Numbered from the stretch's first letter, positions 54,555 through 63,858 are shown. The stretch: DNA of 64,000 bases from Streptomyces agglomeratus (GCF_001746415.1 NZ_MEHJ01000001.1:5214501-5278500); one strand, 5' to 3'. Notes: generated by a model from the letters alone, not told the origin. Translations and numbers: made by a program.

Positions 54555-55337
54555 GTGCAGCGCATCCGACTGCGCTACACCAAGCGCGGCCGCCTCCGGT
54601 TCACCAGCCACCGTGACTTCCAGCGCGCATTCGAGCGGGCGCTGCGCCGCGCCGACGTACCCATGGCGTACTCGGCCGGCTTCACCCCGCACCCGAAGGT
54701 CTCGTACGCCAATGCCGCACCCACCGGCACGGGCAGCGAGGCCGAGTACCTGGAAATCGCACTGACCGCCCCGCGCGACGTCGGCGAGCTGCGCGAGCTG
54801 CTCGACGAGTCACTCCCCGACGGGCTCGACATCACCGACGCGGTCGAAGCGCGTACGTCGGGTCTCGCCGACCGGCTCCAGGCGTCCGTGTGGGAGATGC
54901 GCCTCGACGGCGTGTCGCCCGAGGACGCGCAGAAGGCCGTCGACGCCTTCCTCGCCGCCGAGAGCGTCGAGGTCCAGCGCCGTACCAAGAACGGCATGCG
55001 GTCCTTCGACGCGCGCAGCGCCGTCGCCGGTCTCCAGGCCGTTCCCGCCCCGTCCGATAGGCCACAGGACAAGCCCTGTGCGATACTGCGGCTGGTTGTT
55101 CGGCATTTGACACCCGCCGTACGACCCGACGACGTCCTGTCCGGTCTCCGAGCTGTGGCCGACCTGGCGCCGCCGGTCCCCGCAGCGGTGACCAGGCTGG
55201 CGCAGGGGCTCTTCGACGAGGAGTCCGGCACGGTGACCGACCCGCTCGCGCCCGACCGCGAGGCAGTCACGGCCGCCCCACCCACGGCCGCCGGACTGAC
55301 CACCGCGAAGGCGCCGGAAGGTGCAGGTTCCGCGTAG
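54555..55337 (+). CDS. DUF2344 / TIGR03936 radical-SAM-associated protein
   Basis: A 260-residue protein (274 if translation starts at the CTG at 54513). The family start VQRIRLRYTKRGRLRFTSHRDF and AYSAGFTPHPKVSYANAAPTGTGSEAEYLEI are clear. It has no iron-sulfur motif of its own; in other bacteria it is fused to or adjacent to the TIGR03960 radical SAM enzyme, here 1.4 kb upstream. The GTG at 54555 is the first conventional start, but it lacks a ribosome binding site, whereas GAGGAG stands correctly before the in-frame CTG. The C-terminal 40 residues are Ala/Thr/Pro-rich. Role unknown, possibly RNA or tRNA related given the neighbouring rne and ribosomal genes. Confidence 0.88.
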   Translation: MQRIRLRYTKRGRLRFTSHRDFQRAFERALRRADVPMAYSAGFTPHPKVSYANAAPTGTGSEAEYLEIALTAPRDVGELRELLDESLPDGLDITDAVEARTSGLADRLQASVWEMRLDGVSPEDAQKAVDAFLAAESVEVQRRTKNGMRSFDARSAVAGLQAVPAPSDRPQDKPCAILRLVVRHLTPAVRPDDVLSGLRAVADLAPPVPAAVTRLAQGLFDEESGTVTDPLAPDREAVTAAPPTAAGLTTAKAPEGAGSA

Positions 55338-55567
55338 GGCGGTCGTTGTAGCGCAGCCCTGGTACTCGGGAGCCACCTGGGTCGGGCGGCGCACTGACCA
55401 GAAGACTTTCGCCAGGCCGTACGCAGACCGCGTACGGAACCGGCGAGCTAGACAACAGCTCCCGTGCGGCGCCCGCGCCCCGGACGGCGGTACCGCGCTC
55501 ATCGCGCGGACCGGACCGGACCGGAACCAGGTGTGGCGCCCGGGAGCGTGACGGGAGAACCGCCCGC
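55338..55567 (+). promoter_or_regulatory. Structured leader upstream of the RNase E/G gene
   Basis: A 230-bp gap without an ORF of its own. It contains hairpins CCGTACGC/GCGTACGG (55417-55424 and 55430-55437) and GAGCT/AGCTC (55445-55449 and 55457-55461), and a run of GGACC units near 55508. In E. coli rne the long leader mediates autoregulation by RNase E; a similar role here is only suggested by position and structure. Confidence 0.3.
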
Positions 55568-58500
55568 ATGCTTGAGCCGAACGATTCCACTGAGCCCTCG
55601 GCAGGTACCGCGCGTACCGCCGGGGAGACCGACAACAACCATTCCCCCAGCGACACGCTGCCGCCGCGCCGCCGGCGCCGCGCGGCCTCACGCCCTGCCG
55701 GACCCCCGGCGGGCGACGCGAAGGCCGCAGTGACCGCCCAGCCCGCAGCCAACACAGAGGCCGCGGCTCCGGCCATACCGGCCGGAGAGAGTGCCGTGAG
55801 CGCGTCCGCAGAGAACCCAGAGCCCGTGTCCGACCAGAGCGCCGAGGGCGCTCCGCCGGCCCGTACGCGCCGCCGTGCCACCCGTAAGGCGACCGCGCCC
55901 GCGGGTGCGCCGAAGACCGCCGGCGAGGAGGCCCCCGCGGCCGCCGAAGCCCCCGCGGCACCGGCCGCCGAGGCACCCGCCGCGGAGGAGACCGCCGCGC
56001 CGGCCCGTCCGCGTCGCCGTGCGACGCGCAAGGCCACGGCTCCGGCCGGTGCGCCGAAGAGCGAGGAGACGGCTGCCGCCGAGGCTCCCGCCGCCCCCGA
56101 GCCCGCCGCGGCGCCCGAGGCCGAGGTCGCCGAGGAGGCCGCGCCGCCGGCCCGTACGCGCCGTCGCGCCACCCGTAAGGCGACCGCGCCCGCGGGTGCG
56201 CCGAAGGCGGCCGAGACCGAGACCGGTGCTGAGGCTGCCGTGGAGGCCCCCGAGGCCCCCGCCGTGGCGGAGGCGCCCGCCGCTCCCGCAGCCGACGAGG
56301 CCGCCGAAGAGGCGCCGCGTGGCCGCACGCGCCGCCGTGCGACCCGTAAGGCCACCGCTCCCGCCGGTGCGCCGAAGCCGGCCGAGGAGGCCGAAGCCGC
56401 GCCCGCCGAAGAGGCGCCCGCCGCCGAGCCCGCCCCGGCGGAGCCCGTGGCCGCGCAGGCCGAAGAGGCCCCCCGTGGCCGTACCCCGCGCCGCCGGGCC
56501 GGCCGCAAGGCCGCCGACGAGGCCGCCGCCGCAGAGGCAGCCGCGCCGCAGCCGGACGCCGCGCCCGCCGAGGAGCCGACGCGTTCGCGCCGCCGTGCGA
56601 CGCGGCCCGCCGTGGCCGTGTTCCAGGCCCCGGTCTTCACCGAGCCGATGTTCCAGACCCCCGAGACGGCCGCGGCTGCCGCCGCCGCCCGGGTGACGGA
56701 GCCGGACTACATCGAGGACGTGGAAGAGGAAGAGGAGGCGGAGGAGACCGTCACCATCGAGGCTCCTCCCGCCCCGCAGGCCGCCCCGCGCGGCCGTCGC
56801 CGCCGTCGCCGCGGTGAGCCCGCCGAGGACGAGCGCACCGAGCGTGCGGAGCGCCCCGAGCGCAAGGAGCGTGCCGAGGCCGCGCCGCAGCCCGAGGAGC
56901 CCGTCGAGGCCCTTGAGGAGGAGCGCGAGGAAGAGGCTCGCGACGAGTCCGACGAGGCCGAGGACCGCAGGGCGCGCCGCCGTCGCCGCGGTGGCCGTCG
57001 CCGTCGCCGGGGCGAGCTCGCCGACACCGACGAGACCGACGAGCAGGAGACCCCCGACGAGGCCGCCGCCGAGCGGGCCGAGGAGGAGGAAGAGCGCGCC
57101 GAGGAGGAGGAAGACGAGTCGGGTGCGGGTTCCGCGTCCAGCCGTCGCCGCCGCCGTCGCCGCCGTCGCAGCGGTGACGCGGGTCCGGAGACCGAGGCCA
57201 ACGGCGTCGACGACCCGGAGCGTACGGTCGTCAAGGTCCGCGAGCCGCGCAAGAAGGAAGCGGAGCGCGAGCCCGGCACCGGCTTCGACGAGGTCCAGTC
57301 CATCAAGGGCTCGACCCGCATGGAGGCGAAGAAGCAGCGCCGCCGCGAGGGCCGCGAGCAGGGCCGCCGCCGCGTCCCGATCATCACCGAGGCCGAGTTC
57401 CTGGCCCGCCGCGAGGCCGTCGAGCGCGTGATGGTCGTACGGCAGAACGGCGACCGCACCCAGATCGGCGTGCTCGAGGACAACATCCTCGTCGAGCACT
57501 ACGTCAACAAGGAGCAGGCGACCTCGTACGTCGGCAACGTCTACCTGGGCAAGGTCCAGAACGTACTGCCGTCGATGGAGGCAGCCTTCGTCGACATCGG
57601 CAAGGGCCGCAACGCGGTCCTGTACGCCGGTGAGGTGAACTTCGACGCGCTCGGCATGGGCCACGGCCCCCGCCGCATCGAGACCGCCCTCAAGTCCGGC
57701 CAGTCGGTCCTCGTGCAGGTCACGAAGGACCCGATCGGCCACAAGGGCGCCCGCCTCACCAGCCAGGTCTCGCTGCCCGGCCGCTACCTGGTCTACGTGC
57801 CCGAGGGTTCGATGACCGGCATCAGCCGCAAGCTGCCCGACACCGAGCGCGCGCGTCTGAAGACCATCCTCAAGAAGATCGTTCCCGAGGACGCGGGCGT
57901 CATCGTGCGCACCGCCGCCGAGGGCGCGAGCGAGGACGAGCTGCGCCGTGACGTCGAGCGCCTCCAGCAGCAGTGGGAGGACATCCAGAAGAAGTCGAAG
58001 AGCACCGGCGCGACCAGCGGTCCGACACTCCTCTACGGCGAGCCGGACATGACCGTCCGGGTCGTGCGCGACATCTTCAACGAGGACTTCTCGAAGGTCA
58101 TCGTCAGCGGTGACGACGCGTGGCAGACCATCCACGGTTACGTCAACCACGTCGCCCCGGACCTGACGGACCGGCTCTCGCGCTGGACGTCGGAGGTCGA
58201 CGTCTTCGCGACGTACCGGATCGACGAGCAGCTGATGAAGGCGCTGGACCGCAAGGTCTACCTGCCGAGCGGCGGTTCGCTGGTCATCGACAAGACCGAG
58301 GCGATGATCGTCGTCGACGTCAACACCGGCAAGTTCACCGGTCAGGGCGGCAACCTCGAAGAGACCGTCACCAGGAACAACCTGGAGGCGGCCGAGGAGA
58401 TCGTGCGCCAGCTGCGGCTGCGCGACCTGGGCGGCATCGTCGTCATCGACTTCATCGACATGGTCCTGGAGTCGAACCGCGACCTGGTGCTGAGGCGTCT

Positions 58501-59614
58501 GCTGGAGTGCCTGGGACGCGACCGTACGAAGCACCAGGTCGCCGAGGTCACCTCGCTGGGCCTGGTGCAGATGACCCGCAAGCGGGTGGGCCAGGGTCTG
58601 CTGGAGTCCTTCTCCGAGACCTGCGTCCACTGCAACGGCCGCGGTGTCATCGTGCACATGGAGCAGCCGACCGTCGCCGGTGGCGGCGGCGGTGGCAAGC
58701 GCGCGAAGAAGCGCGGCCGCGGTGGCGAGGCCGAGCACGAGCACGTGGAGCCGGCCGAGACCGAGGCCGAGGTGGAGACGGAGGCCGAGGTCGCCGCCGA
58801 GGTGGCTGCGCCGGTGGCGCTGCCCGAGCCCGAGTTCGTACCGGACGAGGAGCTCTACAGCAGCCCGGCCGAGGCCGAGGCGGCTGCGGGACGCGGCCGT
58901 TCGCGCCGCCGGGCGTCGCGCAAGGCGACCGCCCCGGCCGGTGCGCCGAAGGCCGCGGAGCCGGTGCACGTGCCGGAGCCGGAGCCCGCTCCCGAGCGCG
59001 CCGTCGTAGTGGAGCCCGAGCCGACCCCCGTGGCCGAGCCCGAGCCCGTGGCGCAGGAGGCCGCTCCGCCGGCCCGTACGCGCCGTCGTGCGACGCGCAA
59101 GGCGACGGCTCCGGCCGGTGCGCCGAAGTCCGCGGAGGCTGCCGCCGAGGCGGTGCAGGTCGTCACTCCGGTCCCTGTGGCCCAGGAGCCGGTGGCCGAG
59201 GAGCCCGAGGCCGAGGCGCCGGTGGCCGAGGAGCCCGCAGCCGCGGCTCCGCCGCGTGCGCGCCGTCGTGCGACCCGTAAGGCGACCGCGCCCGCCGGTT
59301 CGCCCAGGGGCGCCGAGGAGGCGGCCGTGCTGGTCGTCGAGGCACCGGTGACCGACAAGGGCGCCGAGGCAGAGGCGGAGGCCCCGGCCGGTGCCGAAGC
59401 CGGTGCCGAGGCCGAGGCTGCCGCTCCGGCCAAGAAGGCGGCCCGTAAGACGGCTGCCAAGAAGGCCCCGGCGAAGAAGGCGGCGGCCAAGAAGACCGTC
59501 GCCAAGAAGACGACCGCGAAGAAGACGACGGCCAAGAAGGCGTCGGCTTCGAAGAAGACCTCGGCGGCGGAGCAGCAGGCGCCGTCGGCGGTCTCCGCTC
59601 CCACCGAGGACTGA
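55568..59614 (+). CDS. rne: Ribonuclease E/G family enzyme with long repeat arms
   Basis: A 1348-residue endoribonuclease processing rRNA and mRNA. The catalytic core is in the middle: S1 RNA-binding domain around 655-700 (GNVYLGKVQNVLPSMEAAFVDIG), DNase I-like active-site region with MIVVDVNTGKFTG (about 917-929) and GGIVVIDFIDM (955), and zinc-link CVHCNGRG (near 1018). On both sides are disordered arms of Ala/Glu/Pro with repeats of RTRRRATRKATAPAGAPK, followed on the N side by acidic and Arg-rich blocks. The C-terminus is a Lys/Ala tail (about 1288-1332) like histone H1. The Streptomyces enzyme (RNase ES) has this arms-core-arms layout and binds PNPase; the ATG at 55568 has GGGAG upstream. 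Confidence 0.95.
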   Translation: MLEPNDSTEPSAGTARTAGETDNNHSPSDTLPPRRRRRAASRPAGPPAGDAKAAVTAQPAANTEAAAPAIPAGESAVSASAENPEPVSDQSAEGAPPARTRRRATRKATAPAGAPKTAGEEAPAAAEAPAAPAAEAPAAEETAAPARPRRRATRKATAPAGAPKSEETAAAEAPAAPEPAAAPEAEVAEEAAPPARTRRRATRKATAPAGAPKAAETETGAEAAVEAPEAPAVAEAPAAPAADEAAEEAPRGRTRRRATRKATAPAGAPKPAEEAEAAPAEEAPAAEPAPAEPVAAQAEEAPRGRTPRRRAGRKAADEAAAAEAAAPQPDAAPAEEPTRSRRRATRPAVAVFQAPVFTEPMFQTPETAAAAAAARVTEPDYIEDVEEEEEAEETVTIEAPPAPQAAPRGRRRRRRGEPAEDERTERAERPERKERAEAAPQPEEPVEALEEEREEEARDESDEAEDRRARRRRRGGRRRRRGELADTDETDEQETPDEAAAERAEEEEERAEEEEDESGAGSASSRRRRRRRRRSGDAGPETEANGVDDPERTVVKVREPRKKEAEREPGTGFDEVQSIKGSTRMEAKKQRRREGREQGRRRVPIITEAEFLARREAVERVMVVRQNGDRTQIGVLEDNILVEHYVNKEQATSYVGNVYLGKVQNVLPSMEAAFVDIGKGRNAVLYAGEVNFDALGMGHGPRRIETALKSGQSVLVQVTKDPIGHKGARLTSQVSLPGRYLVYVPEGSMTGISRKLPDTERARLKTILKKIVPEDAGVIVRTAAEGASEDELRRDVERLQQQWEDIQKKSKSTGATSGPTLLYGEPDMTVRVVRDIFNEDFSKVIVSGDDAWQTIHGYVNHVAPDLTDRLSRWTSEVDVFATYRIDEQLMKALDRKVYLPSGGSLVIDKTEAMIVVDVNTGKFTGQGGNLEETVTRNNLEAAEEIVRQLRLRDLGGIVVIDFIDMVLESNRDLVLRRLLECLGRDRTKHQVAEVTSLGLVQMTRKRVGQGLLESFSETCVHCNGRGVIVHMEQPTVAGGGGGGKRAKKRGRGGEAEHEHVEPAETEAEVETEAEVAAEVAAPVALPEPEFVPDEELYSSPAEAEAAAGRGRSRRRASRKATAPAGAPKAAEPVHVPEPEPAPERAVVVEPEPTPVAEPEPVAQEAAPPARTRRRATRKATAPAGAPKSAEAAAEAVQVVTPVPVAQEPVAEEPEAEAPVAEEPAAAAPPRARRRATRKATAPAGSPRGAEEAAVLVVEAPVTDKGAEAEAEAPAGAEAGAEAEAAAPAKKAARKTAAKKAPAKKAAAKKTVAKKTTAKKTTAKKASASKKTSAAEQQAPSAVSAPTED
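55859..56625 (+). repeat. In-gene repeats encoding RRRATRKATAPAGAPK, N-terminal arm of RNase E/G
   Basis: Four good copies of a roughly 50-base unit begin near 55860, 56005, 56150 and 56320, followed by two degenerate copies near 56473 and 56581. They encode [RT]RRRATRKATAPAGAPK separated by Ala/Glu/Pro spacers of 30-40 residues, and are similar at DNA level (CGCCGTGCSACSCGTAAG-type segments). Confidence 0.8.
58884..59309 (+). repeat. In-gene repeats encoding RRRATRKATAPAGAPK, C-terminal arm of RNase E/G
   Basis: Three further copies of the same unit (near 58897, 59070 and 59257) after the catalytic domain, so the same cassette flanks the enzyme core on both sides. A Lys/Ala-rich tail with AKKTxAKK periodicity follows (59430-59560). 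Confidence 0.8.
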
Positions 59615-59645
59615 CCTCAGGTCGTACCTCGCGCAGTACGGCTCT

Positions 59646-59680
59646 GTGGGCCGCCCCGGACGACATCCGGGGCGGCCCAC
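59646..59680 (+). terminator. Intrinsic terminator after the RNase E/G gene
   Basis: Perfect 15-base arms (59646-59660 and 59666-59680) with a 5-base loop, 32 bases after the stop codon. It separates rne from the rplU-rpmA unit. Confidence 0.85.
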
Positions 59681-59767
59681 ACCGCTGTGCGCAGGGCGTG
59701 CGGCGGGGCGCCGGCCGGGGTCCTGCCGCACCTGGCGTGCCCCGGGGAGTGACCGCGGGGACCCGGT

Positions 59768-59796
59768 TTGACCCTCCCCGCAGCGGCCCGTACTCT
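59768..59796 (+). promoter_or_regulatory. Predicted vegetative promoter of rplU-rpmA
   Basis: TTGACC (59768-59773), a spacer of exactly 17 bases, and TACTCT (59791-59796) match the HrdB consensus well and lie just past the rne terminator. Transcription would begin near 59803. Confidence 0.65.
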
Positions 59797-59802
59797 TGAC
59801 CG

Positions 59803-59963
59803 TCGGCGTGTTTTTGTGCACGCCATCTCCTGAGCACCTCCCTTCCGGCACTCCTTCGGGGTGCCGTTAGAGGCCGCTCGTCCATTCGGATCTGTCGCGG
59901 GCCCAACGGCCCGTGCGAACGGCTGGCATCAGGGGTCCCGTCCCGAGCGAAAGAGAGATCAGC
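59803..59963 (+). promoter_or_regulatory. Long rplU leader, possibly an L21-type autoregulatory leader
   Basis: About 160 nt separate the predicted transcription start from the rplU start codon. A hairpin CGGCACTCC-TTC-GGGGTGCCG (near 59848-59868) with one G-T pair and a GGGCC/GGCCC element (near 59898-59912) are visible. Several bacteria have L21 leader RNAs in this position; assignment to that class is inferred from location only. Confidence 0.35.
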
Positions 59964-60284
59964 GTGTACGCCATCGTGCGCAGCGGTGGTCGCCAGCACA
60001 AGGTTGCTGTCGACGACATCGTTGAGGTTGACAAGATTCCCACGGCCAAGGTTGGCGACACGGTCGAGCTCTCGACCCTGCTCGTGGTCGACGGCGACTC
60101 CGTCACCAGCGACCCGTGGGTCCTGGCCGGCATCAAGGTCACCGCCGAGGTCGTGGACCACCACAAGGGTGCCAAGATCGACATCCTTCGGTACAAGAAC
60201 AAGACCGGTTACCGCCGTCGCCAGGGTCACCGCCAGCAGTACACGGCGATCAAGGTCACCGGTATCCCCACGGCTGCGAAGTAA
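59964..60284 (+). CDS. rplU: 50S ribosomal protein L21
   Basis: A 106-residue large-subunit ribosomal protein that binds 23S rRNA. The start [24 protein letters not shown] and the C-terminal [22 protein letters not shown] are the family landmarks. The GTG at 59964 is preceded by GAGAGA; the longer in-frame ATG at 59913 lies inside the leader and would add residues absent from L21. It is followed by rpmA after 12 bases. Confidence 0.97.
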   Translation: MYAIVRSGGRQHKVAVDDIVEVDKIPTAKVGDTVELSTLLVVDGDSVTSDPWVLAGIKVTAEVVDHHKGAKIDILRYKNKTGYRRRQGHRQQYTAIKVTGIPTAAK

Positions 60285-60296
60285 AGGGACTGAGAC

Positions 60297-60554
60297 ATGG
60301 CACACAAGAAGGGCGCATCGTCCACTCGGAACGGTCGCGATTCCAATGCCCAGCGGCTCGGCGTGAAGCGCTTCGGCGGTCAGGCCGTCAACGCCGGTGA
60401 GATCCTGGTCCGCCAGCGCGGCACCCACTTCCACCCGGGCTCGGGCGTCGGCCGTGGCGGCGACGACACGCTGTTCGCACTCGCCGCCGGTGCGGTCGAG
60501 TTCGGCACGCACCGTGGCCGCAAGGTTGTGAACATCGTTCCGATCGCCGAGTAA
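60297..60554 (+). CDS. rpmA: 50S ribosomal protein L27
   Basis: An 85-residue ribosomal protein at the peptidyl transferase centre. It begins [29 protein letters not shown], so the N-terminus is exposed from the start without the cleavable Firmicute-type extension. [24 protein letters not shown] completes the family pattern. It sits 12 bases after rplU, forming the conserved pair. Confidence 0.98.
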   Translation: MAHKKGASSTRNGRDSNAQRLGVKRFGGQAVNAGEILVRQRGTHFHPGSGVGRGGDDTLFALAAGAVEFGTHRGRKVVNIVPIAE

Positions 60555-60592
60555 TTCCGGCCTTCGTCGAGCGGTACACACAGCACTTTCCG

Positions 60593-60637
60593 AGGGCGGA
60601 CGCTCTTTCCCGGGGAACGGGGAAGCGCGGCCGCCCT
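60593..60637 (+). terminator. Imperfect hairpin between rpmA and obg
   Basis: AGGGCGG pairs with CCGCCCT, with further pairing CGCT/AGCG and a GGGGAA/TTTCCC stretch around a CGGGGAAC-type loop. It may terminate or attenuate rplU-rpmA transcription ahead of obg. Confidence 0.4.
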
Positions 60638-60686
60638 TGGCGTGTTACGTATGTAGACATTTCCGTATGTACTGGAGGACCCACCC

Positions 60687-62120
60687 ATGACCACCTTCGT
60701 GGACCGCGTCGAACTGCATGTCGCCGCGGGTAACGGAGGCCACGGCTGCGCCTCCGTACACCGTGAGAAGTTCAAGCCGCTGGGCGGCCCGGACGGCGGC
60801 AACGGCGGGCGTGGCGGCGACGTCACCCTCGTCGTCGACCAGTCCGTGACCACGCTGCTGGACTACCACCACAGCCCCCACCGCAAGGCCACGAACGGCC
60901 AGCCCGGCGCCGGTGACAACCGCTCCGGCAAGGACGGACAGGACCTGATCCTGCCCGTCCCCGACGGAACCGTGGTCCTCGACAAGGACGGCAACGTCCT
61001 GGCCGACATGGTCGGCCACGGCACCACGTACGTCGCCGGTGAGGGCGGCCGCGGCGGCCTCGGCAACGCGGCACTCGCCTCGGCCCGCCGCAAGGCCCCC
61101 GGTTTCGCGCTGCTCGGTGAGCCGGGCAAGGGCGGCGACATCGTCCTGGAGCTCAAGACCGTCGCCGACGTGGCGCTGGTCGGCTACCCGAGCGCAGGCA
61201 AGTCCTCGCTGATCTCGGTGCTGAGCGCGGCCAAGCCGAAGATCGCCGACTACCCGTTCACCACGCTCGTCCCCAACCTCGGTGTCGTCACGGCCGGTTC
61301 GACCGTCTACACGATCGCCGACGTCCCCGGTCTGATCCCGGGCGCGAGCCAGGGGCGCGGCCTGGGCCTGGAGTTCCTGCGGCACGTCGAGCGCTGCTCG
61401 GTGCTGGTGCACGTACTGGACACGGCGACGCTGGAGTCCGACCGTGACCCGCTGACCGACCTCGACGTGATCGAGGAGGAACTGGCGCAGTACGGCGGTC
61501 TGGGCGACCGGCCGCGCGTCGTCGTCCTCAACAAGATCGACATTCCGGACGGCAAGGAACTCGCGGAGATGATCCGCCCGGACCTGGAGGCGCGTGGTTA
61601 CAGCGTCTACGAGGCGTCGGCGGTCGCGCACATCGGCCTCAAGGAGCTCTCCTTCGCACTGGCCGAGGTCGTCTCCAAGGCACGCGCCGCCAAGCCCAAG
61701 GAGGAGTCGACCCGGGTCGTCATCCGCCCGAAGGCCGTCGACGACGCGGGCTTCACGATCACCGAGGAGGACGGCGTCTACCGCGTGCGCGGCGAGAAGC
61801 CGGAGCGCTGGGTGCGCCAGACCGACTTCAGCAACGACGAGGCCGTCGGCTACCTCGCGGACCGCCTCAGCCGCCTCGGTGTCGAGGACAAGCTGATGAA
61901 GGCCGGCGCCCGTGCGGGCGACGCGGTCGCCATCGGCGCCGAGGACAACGCGGTCGTCTTCGACTGGGAGCCGACCGTGATGGCCGGCGCGGAGATGCTC
62001 GGCCGCCGTGGTGAGGACCACCGCCTGGACGCCCCGCGTCCGGCGGCCACCCGCCGCAAGGACCGCGAGGCGCAGCGTGACGACTCGCAGCGCGAGTACG
62101 ACGAGTTCAACCCCTTCTAG
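60687..62120 (+). CDS. obg: Obg-family GTPase
   Basis: A 477-residue GTPase involved in ribosome assembly; in Streptomyces it is also linked to the onset of development. The glycine-rich Obg fold (1-157) reads [25 protein letters not shown]. The G domain has [11 protein letters not shown] (G1), [16 protein letters not shown] (G3) and NKID (G4). The OCT domain is near 340-430 ([19 protein letters not shown]). A charged, Arg/Asp-rich tail ends [13 protein letters not shown]. The ATG at 60687 has GGAGG upstream. In other Streptomyces obg is often followed by proB; here two hairpins and a different gene follow. Confidence 0.97.
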   Translation: MTTFVDRVELHVAAGNGGHGCASVHREKFKPLGGPDGGNGGRGGDVTLVVDQSVTTLLDYHHSPHRKATNGQPGAGDNRSGKDGQDLILPVPDGTVVLDKDGNVLADMVGHGTTYVAGEGGRGGLGNAALASARRKAPGFALLGEPGKGGDIVLELKTVADVALVGYPSAGKSSLISVLSAAKPKIADYPFTTLVPNLGVVTAGSTVYTIADVPGLIPGASQGRGLGLEFLRHVERCSVLVHVLDTATLESDRDPLTDLDVIEEELAQYGGLGDRPRVVVLNKIDIPDGKELAEMIRPDLEARGYSVYEASAVAHIGLKELSFALAEVVSKARAAKPKEESTRVVIRPKAVDDAGFTITEEDGVYRVRGEKPERWVRQTDFSNDEAVGYLADRLSRLGVEDKLMKAGARAGDAVAIGAEDNAVVFDWEPTVMAGAEMLGRRGEDHRLDAPRPAATRRKDREAQRDDSQREYDEFNPF

Positions 62121-62173
62121 GGGCGGGGCCGCCACTCCCTGTGGCATCGCTCACCCCCCTGGGTGTGAACCAT

Positions 62174-62230
62174 GACGCCCTCCCGGGCGTCTCACTGATC
62201 GCGGGGCGGACTCAAATGGCCGAGTCCGCC
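62174..62230 (+). terminator. Two hairpins after obg
   Basis: GACGCCC/GGGCGTC (62174-62180 and 62185-62191) and GGCGGACTC/GAGTCCGCC (62205-62213 and 62222-62230, 8-base loop) lie in the 232-bp gap after obg. Together they probably end the obg transcript. Confidence 0.55.
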
Positions 62231-62352
62231 CGGCGGTTGGCGAGCGGTGCAGGTTTCGTACAGGTGTCGGCAGAGGGATGCTCACCTTGCGAGACGGTGA
62301 CGCAGAGTGCGACCATCGCGTTGTCTCCCCGTCCCCGCAAGGTAGGTCGTCT

Positions 62353-63852
62353 GTGTCTGTGCAGCCCATAGCCAAGCCCCGAACCACAGCAGTAGTGCTC
62401 GCCGGTGGGACCGGTCAGCGTGTGGGTCTGTCGATTCCCAAGCAGCTGCTGAAGATCGCAGGCAAGGCGGTCATCGAGCACACGCTGTCGATCTTCGAGC
62501 AGGCGGAAGGCATCGACGACATCATCGTTCTCATGGCGCCGGGTTACGTGCCCGACGTCGAGAAGATCGTCGTGAAGGCCGGGTTCACCAAGGTCACCAA
62601 GGTCATCGAGGGCGGTACGACGCGCAACGAGACCACCGAGCGCGCCATCTCCGCGCTCGGTGAAGGTCTCGCCGAGGGCGAGGACCGCAACGTCCTCTTC
62701 CACGACGCGGTGCGCCCCCTGCTGTCACAGCGAGTGATCCAGGACTGCGTCGACGCGCTGGAGCGCTACGAGGCGGTCGACGTCGCCATCCCGTCCGCCG
62801 ACACGATCATCGTGACGCGTACGCACGGCGGCGACGGCGAGTTCATCACCGAGGTCCCGGACCGGTCCCGGCTGCGCCGCGGCCAGACCCCGCAGGCCTT
62901 CAAGCTGTCGACGATCCGCAAGGCGTACGAGGTCGCGGCCGGCGACCCGAACTTCCAGGCCACCGACGACTGTTCGGTCGTGCTGAAGTACCTGCCGGAC
63001 GTGCCGATCTACGTGGTCGCGGGCGACGAGTACAACATGAAGGTGACGCAGCCGGTCGACGTCTTCATCGCCGACAAGCTGTTCCAGCTCGCCTCCACCG
63101 CCGCTCCGCAGCAGGCCGACGAGGCCGCGTACCGCGAGCTGCTCGCCGGCAAGACGCTGGTCGTCTTCGGCGGTTCGTACGGCATCGGCGCCGACATCGC
63201 GACCCTCGCCGAGCAGTACGGCGCGACGGTGTACGCCCTGGGCCGCTCCACCACCGGTACGCACGTCGAGAACCCCGAGCACGTCGAGGACGCCCTGTCG
63301 AAGGCGCACTCGGAGACCGGCCGGGTCGACTACGTCATCAACACGGCGGGCGTGCTCCGCATCGGCAAGCTCGCCGAGACGGACAACACGACCATCCAGG
63401 AAGCGCTGAACGTCAACTACCTGGCCCCCGTGCAGATCGCGCGTGCCTCGCACAAGTACCTCGCCGAGACCAAGGGCCAGTTGCTGCTCTACACGTCCAG
63501 CAGCTACACCCGCGGCCGCGCCGAGTACAGCCTCTACTCCTCCACGAAGGCCGCCATGGTGAATCTCACCCAGGCCCTCGCGGACGAGTGGGCGGGCGAC
63601 GGTGTGCGCGTCAACTGCGTCAACCCGGAGCGCACGGCGACCCCCATGCGCACCAAGGCGTTCGGTGACGAGCCCGCGGGTTCGCTGCTGTCCTCCGAGG
63701 CCGTGGCGCGTACGTCGTTGGACGTACTTCTGTCGGATCTCACCGGTCACGTCATCGACGTACGGCAGGTGGACCCGACCCGTGGGGCGTCCAAGGCGTC
63801 GGGCTTCGAGCAGGCTCTGGCGGCCGTCCTTGACCGTCAGGAAGATGTGTAA
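62353..63852 (+). CDS. Bifunctional cytidylyltransferase (IspD/TarI-like) / short-chain dehydrogenase fusion
   Basis: A 499-residue fusion. The N-terminal half (about 10-240) is an IspD/TarI-type cytidylyltransferase: AVVLAGGTGQRVGLSIPKQLL, VLFHDAVRPLLSQRV and RRGQTPQAFKLSTI. The C-terminal half is an SDR: LVVFGGSYGIGADIATLAEQYGA (Rossmann motif), YVINTAGVLRIGKL, and YSLYSSTKAAM (Y-x3-K). The same domain pair in Haemophilus influenzae Acs1/Bcs1 reduces ribulose 5-phosphate to ribitol 5-phosphate and activates it to CDP-ribitol for capsule synthesis. A role in CDP-ribitol for a teichoic-acid-like polymer is therefore likely. The GTG at 62353 has AAGGTAGG six bases upstream; the ATG at 62278 lacks one. 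Confidence 0.9.
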   Translation: MSVQPIAKPRTTAVVLAGGTGQRVGLSIPKQLLKIAGKAVIEHTLSIFEQAEGIDDIIVLMAPGYVPDVEKIVVKAGFTKVTKVIEGGTTRNETTERAISALGEGLAEGEDRNVLFHDAVRPLLSQRVIQDCVDALERYEAVDVAIPSADTIIVTRTHGGDGEFITEVPDRSRLRRGQTPQAFKLSTIRKAYEVAAGDPNFQATDDCSVVLKYLPDVPIYVVAGDEYNMKVTQPVDVFIADKLFQLASTAAPQQADEAAYRELLAGKTLVVFGGSYGIGADIATLAEQYGATVYALGRSTTGTHVENPEHVEDALSKAHSETGRVDYVINTAGVLRIGKLAETDNTTIQEALNVNYLAPVQIARASHKYLAETKGQLLLYTSSSYTRGRAEYSLYSSTKAAMVNLTQALADEWAGDGVRVNCVNPERTATPMRTKAFGDEPAGSLLSSEAVARTSLDVLLSDLTGHVIDVRQVDPTRGASKASGFEQALAAVLDRQEDV

Positions 63853-63858
63853 TACTGC

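Noticed and set aside
55688-59851. 1387-codon open frame antisense to the RNase E/G gene
   Set aside because: Arises from the low-complexity repeats on the opposite strand; no domain, no ribosome binding site, and it spans the rne terminator.
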